In this document: piece by piece, positions 1 to 8,137 of the stretch
How positions within the stretch are numbered: position 1 is the stretch's first letter
How the letters are laid out: every line of letters begins with the position of its first letter
Source: CAZNPL01 sp964574815
Lineage (GTDB): Bacteria; Planctomycetota; Phycisphaerae; UBA1845
DNA: 64,000 nucleotides
Reading direction: 5' to 3'
Assembly: GCA_964574815.1 (NCBI GenBank)
Contig: CAZNPL010000008.1
Coordinates: 1-64,000 of the forward strand
Position numbers and translations under genes: made by a program
Notes under the pieces: model-generated
Told to the model about the DNA's origin: nothing
Database searches by the model: none
Seen by the model: the letters and a program-made list of their open reading frames with translations, nothing else

Positions 1-105
1 CAACACCAGACCCATCATAACACCAAGAAATACCGCGGAAACTGTCACGGACCCGCGCTCGACTGCTCCCAGGAACTGGGGTTGCCCGGACTCACGCCAT
101 CTCAT
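1..105 (-). CDS. possible 5' end of a membrane protein (runs off left edge)
   Basis: Reading leftwards from an ATG at 105 there is an uninterrupted 35-codon frame to the window edge. After a short polar start (MRWRESGQPQFLG) it becomes strongly hydrophobic (VSAVFLGVMMGLVL), as in a signal anchor or first transmembrane helix. It would be divergent from the Trm112/rpsR genes. The ribosome site is weak (GGA about 5 nt upstream) and only a fragment is visible, so the family is unknown and the frame may be chance. Confidence 0.3.
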   Translation of the reverse strand, partial: MRWRESGQPQFLGAVERGSVTVSAVFLGVMMGLVL

Positions 106-201
106 ATCATCCGAGGTTCGCGGGTGGCGGCGGACGATCCCCGGTGCAAGGGGGCGCCCCGTCGACATCCCGCAGCGGGATCGGGCCTTGGGAGCGTCAA
201 C

Positions 202-423
202 GTGGCTGAGTTGGACAGAAAGCTGCTCGAACTGCTGGTATGCCCGAAGTCGAAGGCGCCCTTGATACAACAGGGAGATTGGCTCTATTCGACCGACCGA
301 GAGACCAGGTTGCGCTACCCCATCCGGGACGGGATCCCGATCATGTTGATTGATGAGGCCGAAACGGTCGCCCCGGAAGAATTCGAGCGCGTCGTGCAAG
401 GCGCCGCCGGTAACCAGGATTGA
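202..423 (+). CDS. Trm112-like small protein (UPF0434/YcaR type)
   Basis: A 73-residue protein starting at GTG 202. It carries the Trm112 signature: a 'LLELLVCPKSKAPL' start, a central 'LRYPIRDGIPIML' strand and an acidic end. Homologues are small zinc-ribbon-like proteins; archaeal and eukaryotic Trm112 activates methyltransferases, and bacterial members are largely uncharacterised. Only one Cys (in CPKSK) is visible, so the zinc site is degenerate. A longer frame from 82 exists, but its first 40 residues are low-complexity and unlike the family. Its TGA overlaps the TTG start of rpsR, which suggests translational coupling. Confidence 0.8.
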   Translation: MAELDRKLLELLVCPKSKAPLIQQGDWLYSTDRETRLRYPIRDGIPIMLIDEAETVAPEEFERVVQGAAGNQD

Positions 424-686
424 GGATATCGAACGTGGAGAATCAGCGAAGGAAGAGGAGAAAGAGAGCGTACCATACTGCCCAGCGCTTCCCCGAGCGC
501 GCCAACAGCGACTGGCAGGGACCGCTTGTCGACTACAAGGAGGTCGAACTCCTCCGCAAATTCCTCACGACCAGCAGCAAGCTGATGTCCCGCAAGCGAG
601 CAGGCACCAGCGCACGCGAACAACGAGAGCTCCAACGCGCCGTAAAGCGCGCACGCTTCATGGCCCTGTTGCCCTACACCACCTGA
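420..686 (+). CDS. rpsR: 30S ribosomal protein bS18
   Basis: An 88-residue basic protein. The C-terminal half matches bS18: 'DYKEVELLRKFLTTSSK', then an RKRAGTSAREQRELQRAVKR-like helix and 'ARFMALLPYTT', the 16S rRNA-binding surface beside bS6. The N-terminus lacks the CxxC pairs of zinc-binding S18 forms, so this is a zinc-independent version. The start is either TTG 420, which overlaps the preceding stop as TTGA, or GTG 435. TTG is chosen for the overlap, but no strong ribosome site separates the two. No other ribosomal protein gene is nearby (rpsF and rplI are absent), so rpsR stands outside its usual operon. Confidence 0.92.
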   Translation: MRISNVENQRRKRRKRAYHTAQRFPERANSDWQGPLVDYKEVELLRKFLTTSSKLMSRKRAGTSAREQRELQRAVKRARFMALLPYTT

Positions 687-711
687 TCCCCCGCCGGACG
701 CCATGCTCCGG

Positions 712-880
712 GTGTCGTGCCCACGCTCGCGCGGACATGCCGCTGGCATCTGCCGTCTCGAAACAGAACTGATCCGTGCGGCCTCCGTCCTCGTGGGTGC
801 CATGCCCACGCTCGCGTGGGCAGGCCGCTCGCTGGGTGCCACTGGCGGCTTGCCCGCCAGTGGTTTGTCGAATGTGCAGG
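712..880 (+). repeat. composite hairpin repeat, copy 1
   Basis: Noncoding stretch between rpsR and mnmG built from short inverted repeats. One pairs TGCCCACGC with GCGTGGGCA (803-811 with 814-822). Another pairs CCACTGGCGG with CCGCCAGTGG (839-848 with 854-863) across a 5-nt loop. A weaker 'gtgcccacgctcgcgcgg' copy lies at 717-735. The same modules recur at 5935-6110 and, degraded, at 6717-6750. Short chance frames run through it but look non-coding. Confidence 0.75.
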
Positions 881-956
881 GATGACGCGAAACCACCGGC
901 GCCTAAAATCCAGCACGTTCGGAAAGAGCAGCATCGACGCAAAAGGTAAGACCCAC

Positions 957-2804
957 GTGAGCACGTACGATGTCATCGTCATCGGAGGTGGACACGCCGG
1001 CGCCGAGGCCGCCTCGGCCGCCGCGCGCCTCGGTGCACGAACCGCCCTGATCACCATGAGCTTCGATGCCATAGGCCGCATGTCCTGCAACCCTGCGATC
1101 GGCGGACTCGGCAAGGGCCAGATGGTCCGCGAAATCGACGCCCTCGGTGGGTTGATGGGCCTCGCCATCGACGCGACTGGAATCCAGTTTCGACTGCTTA
1201 ACAAGAGCAAGGGAGCCGCCGTCTGGGCTCCGCGCGCCCAGGCCGACCGCGAACCCTACGCCGCCGAGGTCCGGCGCCTGCTCGCCGAAACGCCGAACCT
1301 CAAGCTGATCGAAGGTACAGTGGATGATCTGCTCACCGAGCCGACGCATGCTGCCAACGGCCCGCAAACTCGCATGAACGGGGTCCGTCTGCAAGACGGC
1401 CGCTCGCTCACGGCACCCTGCGCGATCGTCACGACCGGAACATTCATGCGCTCCCTCATGCACTGTGGCCGCACCCGGACTCCGGGCGGACGTGTCGGCG
1501 AAGCGTCGTCGATCGGTCTCAGCGCCCGACTGGAAGCCTTGGGTTTCACCCTCGGCCGACTCAAAACCGGTACCCCGCCGCGCGTCCACCGCGACACGGT
1601 GAACTACGACATCCTCGATTCACAACCAGGTGATGCACACCCCGTTCCGTTCTCGTTTCTGAGCGGCGACATCCGCCGGCCGCAGATCGACTGCTGGATC
1701 ACATACACCAACGCCGTCACCCACGAAATCATCCGCGCGCATCTCCACGAGGCACCAATGTACAGCGGGCAGATTCGCTCCACCGGCCCTCGCTACTGCC
1801 CCAGCATCGAAGACAAAATCGTGCGATTCGCCGACAAGCCGCGCCATCAGGTGTTCCTCGAGCCCGAGGGACACGACAACGAACGCGTCTACTGCAACGG
1901 AATCAGTACCTCCCTGCCCGCCGCCGTCCAGGAAGAACTCGTGCACTCGATCCCCGGACTGGAGCGGGCGAAAATCCTTCAACCCGGCTACGCCGTCGAG
2001 TACGACTTCATCCCCACCTACCAGACCAAGGCCTCACTCGAAACCAAGAACATCAGCGGACTCTTCCTCGCCGGGCAGATCAACGGAACCAGCGGCTACG
2101 AGGAAGCCGCCGGCCAGGGGCTCCTCGCCGGCGTCAACGCCGTCCGCACGCTACGCGGCCATGATCCCTGCGTGCTGCGCCGCGATGAAGCCTACCTCGG
2201 CGTGATGATCGACGACCTCGTCACAAAACCTCCGACCGAGCCCTACCGCATGTTCACCTCCCGGGCCGAGTACCGCCTGCGACTGCGCTCCGACAACGCC
2301 GATCGCCGCCTCACCCCGCTTGGCCGAGAGATCGGACTCGTTGACGATCGGCGATGGAGCGCATTCCAGAAAAAAGTTTCGACCATAAATCAAATCCAGG
2401 AGACGCTCGAACGACACAATCACAACGGAAAACCCGCCGCCGAATGGCTGCGCCGTACGGACGTCACGCTGGAAGACTTCGAACGCTGGATGAATGCGAT
2501 CGGACAAAAGCCGTGCGACAACGAAGCGCTCGAACAAGTCCTCATCGATGCGAAGTACGCCGGGTACATCACCCGACAGCAGCGCCACATCGACCGCTTT
2601 CAAAAGATGGAGTCTCTGGCCATACCCCGCCACGTCGACTTCCGCCGAATCCGCGAACTCCGACTCGAAGCACGCGAGCAACTGGACCGAATCCGCCCCC
2701 AAACCCTAGGACAGGCCGCCAGAATCTCCGGAATTAACCCGTCCGATATCACGGTTTTGTGGGTGGCCCTGTCGCGTTCCAGACAACATGCTCATGCGCC
2801 ATAA
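957..2804 (+). CDS. mnmG: tRNA uridine-5-carboxymethylaminomethyl modification enzyme MnmG (GidA)
   Basis: FAD-binding subunit of the MnmE-MnmG complex that modifies C5 of the wobble uridine in certain tRNAs. The N-terminus has the dinucleotide fold 'DVIVIGGGHAGAEAA' (residues about 5-19), then 'SCNPAIGGLGKGQMVREIDA', 'GRLKTGTPPRV' and 'FTSRAEYRLRLRSDNADRRLTP'. It ends in the family tail 'TLGQAARISGINPSDI'. GTG 957 is chosen because the match begins there and AGGTAAG lies just upstream; the open frame to 717 crosses the hairpin repeat. At 615 residues the length is normal. Neither mnmE nor rsmG is adjacent. parB with parS sites lies 9 kb downstream, recalling the near-origin gidA-parB neighbourhood of many bacteria. 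Confidence 0.95.
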   Translation: MSTYDVIVIGGGHAGAEAASAAARLGARTALITMSFDAIGRMSCNPAIGGLGKGQMVREIDALGGLMGLAIDATGIQFRLLNKSKGAAVWAPRAQADREPYAAEVRRLLAETPNLKLIEGTVDDLLTEPTHAANGPQTRMNGVRLQDGRSLTAPCAIVTTGTFMRSLMHCGRTRTPGGRVGEASSIGLSARLEALGFTLGRLKTGTPPRVHRDTVNYDILDSQPGDAHPVPFSFLSGDIRRPQIDCWITYTNAVTHEIIRAHLHEAPMYSGQIRSTGPRYCPSIEDKIVRFADKPRHQVFLEPEGHDNERVYCNGISTSLPAAVQEELVHSIPGLERAKILQPGYAVEYDFIPTYQTKASLETKNISGLFLAGQINGTSGYEEAAGQGLLAGVNAVRTLRGHDPCVLRRDEAYLGVMIDDLVTKPPTEPYRMFTSRAEYRLRLRSDNADRRLTPLGREIGLVDDRRWSAFQKKVSTINQIQETLERHNHNGKPAAEWLRRTDVTLEDFERWMNAIGQKPCDNEALEQVLIDAKYAGYITRQQRHIDRFQKMESLAIPRHVDFRRIRELRLEAREQLDRIRPQTLGQAARISGINPSDITVLWVALSRSRQHAHAP

Positions 2805-3018
2805 CCTCCTTCCAAACCGAGGCCTCTGGCTTTTGGTAACCTGTGATATCAGGGTTGCTAACAGGCTTCACTCGCGTCCACACTTTCAAATTCTTGCGTC
2901 CACCTGAGTAACGACGCTTGACACCGGAAGTTACCGGACTGTACCGTGTGGAAAAAGTGGGCGAGATGGGGGGCTGGCGGAATAGCCGGCCATCTGGGGT
3001 ATTGAGGGGAAACGACAG

Positions 3019-3600
3019 ATGAGCGTCATTCCGCCCGACAAGGCCGTATTCACCACCGGCGAGGCCGCCAGAATCTGTAACATCAGCCAGCAGACCGTCA
3101 TCCGCAATTTCGATACCGGCCGACTCCGCGGCTTCAGAGTCCCCGGCTCGAAATTCCGCCGAATCCCGCGAACCTGCCTGATCGAATTCATGCGCGAGCA
3201 CCACATTCCGCTCGGTGACCTCGAGCATGCCACGCAACGGGTCCTCGTCATCGACGACGAACCGGATGTCGTTGACATGCTCCGCGACCTGCTCACCCAA
3301 AACGGTCGATTCGAGGTCAAAACGGGATCCAACGGCTTCGAGGCCGGTATGCTCGCCAGACAATTCCAGCCCGACGTCATACTCCTCGACTTCAAGCTGC
3401 CCGACATCAACGGGACCGCCGTCTGCCGCACCGTCCGCGCCGAGCCCGAACTCGCCCACACCAAGATTATCATCATCAGCGGCGTGGCCACCCGCGAAGA
3501 GGTCGACGAACTTATGAACGCCGGTGCCGATGCGTTTATCAAGAAGCCCTTCACGATCAAACAGGTGCTCGAAAAGATCTCGGAATTGGCAGTCGTATGA
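3019..3600 (+). CDS. response regulator with N-terminal HTH and C-terminal receiver
   Basis: A 193-residue protein. Residues about 10-60 form an excisionase/MerR-type winged HTH ('FTTGEAARICNISQQTVIRNFDTGRL...'). Residues 73-190 are a full receiver: acidic pocket D79/D80, phospho-acceptor D124 in 'ILLDFKLPDING', S154 and K175/K176. The usual order is receiver first, so this is inverted. The start is ATG 3019 after AGGGGAAACGACAG. A histidine kinase follows 65 bp downstream and is the likely cognate. DNA binding and phospho-control are inferred from domains; targets are unknown. Confidence 0.85.
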   Translation: MSVIPPDKAVFTTGEAARICNISQQTVIRNFDTGRLRGFRVPGSKFRRIPRTCLIEFMREHHIPLGDLEHATQRVLVIDDEPDVVDMLRDLLTQNGRFEVKTGSNGFEAGMLARQFQPDVILLDFKLPDINGTAVCRTVRAEPELAHTKIIIISGVATREEVDELMNAGADAFIKKPFTIKQVLEKISELAVV

Positions 3601-3665
3601 AACCAGCCTGAACGCTCGGGGCCGGCGATCGGCCGATACCTGCCGAAGGGAAGGAAGCACGGCAA

Positions 3666-5897
3666 ATGGCCCGGCACGGGAACTCCGCTGAGTCAAAGCC
3701 TCCACCCGGGTCGTATACGCGCGAAATCATCCTCACCTGTGTCGAGCAACTTCCCCCGCTGCCGCCCGAAGCGGTCCGCCTGCTCACCAACAACGATGCC
3801 GCCCGTTCGGCCATCCGCTACGGCGCCTCGCTTCCCGGATTCCAAAACGTTGATGTAATCGGGTTCGCCGGACGCCTCGGAGGCAACCTGGTTCCTGCCC
3901 TCTCTGTGGCCCGCGCCGTAGATGACACACTGTTCGCAGACACGCCGATCACCGACCGGCCCGCCGGCCGAACTGCCGTGTGGCGCCACGGCCTTCAAGT
4001 CGCGGCGCTCGCCGACTGCCTGACCGACGAGATCTCCACCGCCTGTAACCGGACCGCTCTGCTCGCCGCTGCTTTACTACATGACGTGGGGCAGCTCCTG
4101 TTCCTGCGATTCACGCCCAAAAGCTACGCACGCCTGATGCGACAGAGCCGCCTTAAACAACAGGGCCTCAGGCATGTCGAACGCAACGCTTTCGGCTTCG
4201 ACCACGCCGCCGCCGGCAGCGCGCTCGCCGAACACTGGCAACTCCCCCAATCCGTGCAACATGCCATCGGCGCCCACCATCGAGGCTCAGTGGCGGCCGC
4301 CAACGACGAACCCCAGTCTGCCGAACAGTCGCTCATGCAACTCGCGGAAGCGGCCGCAGACGGGCCCCGAATCGCCCATCACGAACCGCTCGACCGCGAC
4401 ACGCGCTCCTGGCTCTGCGACCAACTCGGAATCTCCGCCGATGCCCTCGACTGGGCAAAAAGCCGAGCTGTTGAAAAGTCCGCAATGTTGATCGATCAGG
4501 CCCGCCCCATCCTTTGCCTCTCCAAAGCCGCATCGCAATTCACCCCCGACTCGCGCCCGTCCGCAGGCCTCACCGCTTCGCGCACCAGTTGGCAACCCGA
4601 CGACATCGCGCGGCGATACCTCGCGGCGATGCATAGGTTCTGGCAGACCGTCGACCTCACCGGCGGGCTCGCCACGCTCTGCCGCGAAATGGTCCGCTGC
4701 GTGGCAGAGACCCTCCGAACCGACACAACCGCGGCGTTCGCCGTCGATCCCGACAGCCACACCTGCCACTATGCCGTCTTGCAAGACGACCATGTTCATT
4801 GCGATGCGTTCTTGCCAAACGACGTCCCACCGCCGGCTGCCGCTCAAACCCCCGGACCCCCGCCCCTGAGATCCACGCCCGATTCGCTCGATGAATGGGG
4901 CGCGGTGCTTACCAAACCACGCGGATTGGCGCAGCGCGTGCGCGACCGCTACCGCCACCATTGGACCTCGCCGAGATTGATGGCCCTGGCCACGACAACG
5001 CGAGGCCGACAGATTGGCGGCATCCTGCTCGAGGCAGACTTCACCGCGCGCCTCGATCCGACAATCTGGCGAGAGGTGCTTGAATCACTGCGCGAAGCGT
5101 TCGCCGCCGCGATCCGACAGGCAGCGAGAGCCAGACGTCTCGCACGCGACGTGGATCGACTAACCGATCTCAACGACCGGCTCGTAGCCGGCCGGGATGC
5201 CCTCATAGAGTCACGAGCCTTTGCCAAGGCCGCCGAAATGGCCGCCGGAGCCGCCCATGAATGGAACACGCCCTTGGCCGTCATCTCGGGACGGGCACAA
5301 CTGCTCGCCCGCAACGCCACCGACGCCGGCGTGCAAACGGCGGCTGCAACAATCGAGCAGCACGCCCGAAGATGTTCCGACATCGTCTCTGAGACGTTGG
5401 CCTTCGCTCGCCCGGAATCCCCCAGACCCCGCCTCTCAACACTGAAACCCCTCCTCGACGACGTCATCGAAAGAACAACTGGAAAGACCGCCGAACGGCC
5501 CGCCGACGTCAGCATCAACATGCAAGAGCCGTCAGTCGCCGCGTGGATCGATCCGGAACAATTGACCACCGCCCTCCAGGCAATCATCACGAACGCCCTC
5601 CACGCCATGCCCCCGGAAAAAGGACGCCTCGTCATTAACTCCCCCTCGCACCCTTCCGATGATTGGGTCGTTATCGAGGTGGAGGACAACGGCCGTGGCA
5701 TGCCGCCCGACGTGCTTGAACGCGCTTTCGATCCATTCTTCTCGCAGCGACCGGCTGGCCGCGGCCGTGGCCTGGGCCTGTCCATCGCCCGCCGCCTCAT
5801 CGAACTCAATCACGGACGAGTCCGGATCGATTCCACACCGGGCCATGGCACAAAGGTCACCCTGTCGCTGCCAACCGCACCCCCAAACAACCCCTGA
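3666..5897 (+). CDS. HDOD-domain sensor histidine kinase, apparently soluble
   Basis: A 743-residue multidomain kinase. Residues about 20-220 resemble an HDOD module ('WRHGLQVAALA', 'LLHDVGQLLFLRF', 'HWQLPQSVQHAIGAHH'). Residues about 315-460 may be a GAF-like sensor. A short coiled segment leads to HisKA with the phospho-accepting H531 in 'AAHEWNTPLA'. The ATPase domain shows an N-box ('ALQAIITNALHAM'), G1 'VEDNGRGM' and G2 'GRGRGLGLSIARRL'. No signal peptide or membrane helix is visible, so it probably senses a cytoplasmic cue. It follows the HTH-receiver gene and precedes a degenerate receiver, forming a three-gene signalling cluster. The exact start is uncertain. Confidence 0.85.
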   Translation: MARHGNSAESKPPPGSYTREIILTCVEQLPPLPPEAVRLLTNNDAARSAIRYGASLPGFQNVDVIGFAGRLGGNLVPALSVARAVDDTLFADTPITDRPAGRTAVWRHGLQVAALADCLTDEISTACNRTALLAAALLHDVGQLLFLRFTPKSYARLMRQSRLKQQGLRHVERNAFGFDHAAAGSALAEHWQLPQSVQHAIGAHHRGSVAAANDEPQSAEQSLMQLAEAAADGPRIAHHEPLDRDTRSWLCDQLGISADALDWAKSRAVEKSAMLIDQARPILCLSKAASQFTPDSRPSAGLTASRTSWQPDDIARRYLAAMHRFWQTVDLTGGLATLCREMVRCVAETLRTDTTAAFAVDPDSHTCHYAVLQDDHVHCDAFLPNDVPPPAAAQTPGPPPLRSTPDSLDEWGAVLTKPRGLAQRVRDRYRHHWTSPRLMALATTTRGRQIGGILLEADFTARLDPTIWREVLESLREAFAAAIRQAARARRLARDVDRLTDLNDRLVAGRDALIESRAFAKAAEMAAGAAHEWNTPLAVISGRAQLLARNATDAGVQTAAATIEQHARRCSDIVSETLAFARPESPRPRLSTLKPLLDDVIERTTGKTAERPADVSINMQEPSVAAWIDPEQLTTALQAIITNALHAMPPEKGRLVINSPSHPSDDWVVIEVEDNGRGMPPDVLERAFDPFFSQRPAGRGRGLGLSIARRLIELNHGRVRIDSTPGHGTKVTLSLPTAPPNNP

Positions 5898-5934
5898 CCA
5901 CCTGCGAGTGCGGCTGGGCAAACGGGTGCCGACG

Positions 5935-6110
5935 GGGTGCCATGGGCAACTCGGTTCCCGCCCGGCAGGCGAGAACCGAGTTGCCCGTGCTGAAACGTGG
6001 GTGCCATGCCCACGCTCGCGTGGGCATGCTTTGCCCCGCCAGTGTACGTCTGGCGGCTTGCGGGGTGCCACTGGCGGCTTGCCCGCCAGTGCCGCTTTCC
6101 CGTGCAGCCC
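5935..6110 (+). repeat. composite hairpin repeat, copy 2
   Basis: Noncoding block between the kinase and the next receiver gene, made of three strong inverted repeats. A 14-bp stem GGGCAACTCGGTTC pairs with its complement (5944-5957 with 5973-5986). CATGCCCACGC pairs with GCGTGGGCATG around a 2-nt loop (6005-6015 with 6018-6028). CACTGGCGG pairs with CCGCCAGTG (6069-6077 with 6083-6091). The last two match copy 1. The order and the repeated 'gggtgcca' leader point to a modular, possibly mobile, noncoding element. Confidence 0.8.
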
Positions 6111-6127
6111 ATAACGTGAAATCGTCC

Positions 6128-6673
6128 ATGACCGGCAAAGTTCTCGCAGCTCTACCCGACGCAGCTCTTCTCGAAATCCTCGTCGACGCCGTCGCAACGA
6201 GGCTGGGAGCCGGCGTCACCTGCTGCACCCGCGCCGCCGACGCCCTCGACGTCGACTGCATCGACCCACACCACCTCATTGTCACGGGCCTAGAACTGCC
6301 CGACATGAGCGGCTTCGACCTCATCGCCCAACTGCTCGAACTCCGCCGCCGCCCCGTCATTCTCTTGGTAAAGAACCCCTCTGTGGACGACGCAATCCGC
6401 GCACTGCGCTGCGGCGTCATGGATATCATCACCGCCCCGATCGATGCGGAGTACTTGTTCACCGCGATGGCCAATGGCCTGCACCAGGCCGCCGCCGACC
6501 GAAAACACACCCGCCGCGAGCATCGCCGCCGCACATTAATCCGTCGCGTCCTGCGCGACCGCCGTCAGCTCAATCAAAGAATCGACCTGATCTGCAAAGA
6601 CATGGTCGGAGCCCACCGCCGTCTCTTCCACCGGGTCCTGGCCACCCAATCCAACCCCACAACCCGCCGCTAA
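6128..6673 (+). CDS. degenerate (pseudo-)receiver protein with basic C-terminal tail
   Basis: A 181-residue protein starting at ATG 6128 (GTG 6116 is possible). Residues 1-115 follow a receiver fold. However, 'LIVTGLELPDMSGFDLI' has Gly54 where the phospho-acceptor Asp normally stands, and 'DIITAPIDAEYL' has Ala103 in place of the conserved Lys. The acidic pocket is also reduced. It therefore probably cannot be phosphorylated normally. Residues 116-181 are very basic and helical ('RKHTRREHRRRTLIRRVLRDRR'), suiting nucleic-acid or partner binding. It sits downstream of the HTH-receiver and kinase genes, separated by the hairpin repeat. The role is unknown. Confidence 0.7.
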   Translation: MTGKVLAALPDAALLEILVDAVATRLGAGVTCCTRAADALDVDCIDPHHLIVTGLELPDMSGFDLIAQLLELRRRPVILLVKNPSVDDAIRALRCGVMDIITAPIDAEYLFTAMANGLHQAAADRKHTRREHRRRTLIRRVLRDRRQLNQRIDLICKDMVGAHRRLFHRVLATQSNPTTRR

Positions 6674-7175
6674 CGCTTGCCAGCCCCCCGGACGACAGAG
6701 CACATCGGCAACCTCATGCCATGCCCACGCAAACGCGGGCACGGCACCCGAGCGCATTCGCAGACTGGGGGGACCACGACAGAGAGTGCGGCGTCCCCAA
6801 CCCAAATGGTTTGCTCAGCAAGCTGCGCAATCAACGGCCAAACAGGAATCTGCGCAGCTTCCGCAGGTAGCTTACAAGATGCCGGGGCGCATCCTTACCC
6901 CTGCCAATGGTCGCCGGAGGATGCTCGAAAACGGGGTGGGATATACGACGCTCGCCGGTGCCCAGAATGGGTGCAATGTAACAACCCCACTGACGCGCGA
7001 TTCGTAACGCAGCGCGCATACTCATTCCTGGGAAAACGTTCTCGTTCACTGTAATTCTCCACTTTTTAGTACAAACGTCAACGCAGTTCTATAAAATAAA
7101 TAATCTAAACTACTTCACTCGGTTTTGCTGATCCGCAGCACCTCCTTGAAATCACAGAAAATGGGCCGATATCTG
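6674..7175. other. 500-bp intergenic region with degraded repeat and AT-rich island
   Basis: No convincing gene. A decayed copy of the 'catgcccacgc...' hairpin lies at about 6714-6750. The stretch 7051-7128 is far more AT-rich than its surroundings, with T and A runs ('actttttagt', 'ataaaataaataatc'). It lies just beyond the 3' end of the leftward gene at 7176, so it could hold a terminator or be foreign DNA. Short frames here have no recognisable features. Confidence 0.5.
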
Positions 7176-7820
7176 TCAGATCTCAGCGAGCCCTTCCGGT
7201 CCTCGTCCGGTCAGGGTTTTTTCGTTTCGCAAGTCAACGCCGAGCAAGGACTCTGCGGAATCGCCCAGATCGATCCACATGATTGGAAAGCTGGCGTCGA
7301 ACAGCCCCACAGATCCCCAGCGAGGGTCCAAGAACTGCCGAAAGAACGCGATAGCCGCCTTGCCGCCCCGAACCTGAACGAAATCGCTGAGAGGTTTGAA
7401 TAGTTCAAATGCGCCGCTCACGACGACCACCTCTGGGTCTTTACGCGCCGCAAGGAGACCTATGACGTAGCTTAGCTGAGCCGCTACTGATGAGATTGGG
7501 CGGTCAGGTCGGTCACCCAGAAACGCGCGTGGATTTGACACGTAGGCGTGACGGTAATCCACGCTTTGGACGATTATCTTTCGCCGCACCAATGCGTCCG
7601 TGAAACGCCTCTGTTGCTCCGAGAGGGGGTCAACGGCTGCCACGGCCAGCGTTGCCTCCGCAGGACGGAAGCCGTGTTTGCGCCGACCCACTTCAAGTGC
7701 CGCAAGAGACTCAGAGTAGTCAAAGGTTGATTGCTGCCCGAGGACTTCCTTAATCCAACCGAGAACATCGAACAGGAAAAGCGTGTCAATGATGTTGAGG
7801 CTGGAGGGTGCTGACTTCAT
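7176..7820 (-). CDS. hypothetical protein, possible NYN/PIN-like domain
   Basis: A 214-residue protein. ATG 7820 is chosen because GGAG sits 8 nt upstream; the frame extends to 7895 without family-like sequence. An early acidic strand ('NIIDTLFLFDVLGWI'), a middle segment 'SVAAQLSYVIGLLAARKDPEVVVVSGAFELF' and a late 'FPIMWIDLG' strand resemble the alternating strands and acidic residues of NYN/PIN-like nuclease folds. This is fold-level intuition, not a recognised family. Its base composition is less GC-biased than its neighbours and it adjoins an AT-rich island, both consistent with recent acquisition. It stands alone, divergent from the methyltransferase fusion. Confidence 0.6.
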   Translation of the reverse strand: MKSAPSSLNIIDTLFLFDVLGWIKEVLGQQSTFDYSESLAALEVGRRKHGFRPAEATLAVAAVDPLSEQQRRFTDALVRRKIIVQSVDYRHAYVSNPRAFLGDRPDRPISSVAAQLSYVIGLLAARKDPEVVVVSGAFELFKPLSDFVQVRGGKAAIAFFRQFLDPRWGSVGLFDASFPIMWIDLGDSAESLLGVDLRNEKTLTGRGPEGLAEI

Positions 7821-8137
7821 CTTTAGTTCTCCGTTCAGTACTTTAAGCGGCTGTAACCGCACTGTTAAACCTTCGCACGGCCGGTACCCGGCCATATGAC
7901 GAAGTTAAGTCTATCACGGAAAACATCGTCCGTCAAGCGGACTCGCGGGCTTATCGCTGACCAGGGCTCCGGAACTCGTGACTCGGCAGGCCGAAAACGC
8001 TCGCAACCTATTGTATTACAACATCTTGAGCGTTCTTCTCCGTTAAGGTTTCTATGGGCCTCCCCCCTCCAGGCCGTTCACTGAACATAAGCAAGATCCG
8101 GGTGGCAGCGCACTCAGCTCCGCGATACCCTTCAAGC
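7821..8137. other. divergent intergenic region
   Basis: About 320 bp between the leftward 7176-7820 gene and the rightward methyltransferase gene. It must hold promoters for both. No clear -35/-10 pair, operator palindrome or RNA structure stood out. Confidence 0.4.

Noticed and set aside
2918..2946. TTGACA followed by a possible -10 upstream of the HTH-receiver gene
   Set aside because: At 16-17 bp spacing the candidate -10 (TGTACC or GTACCG) is a poor match to TATAAT, so it is not listed as a promoter.
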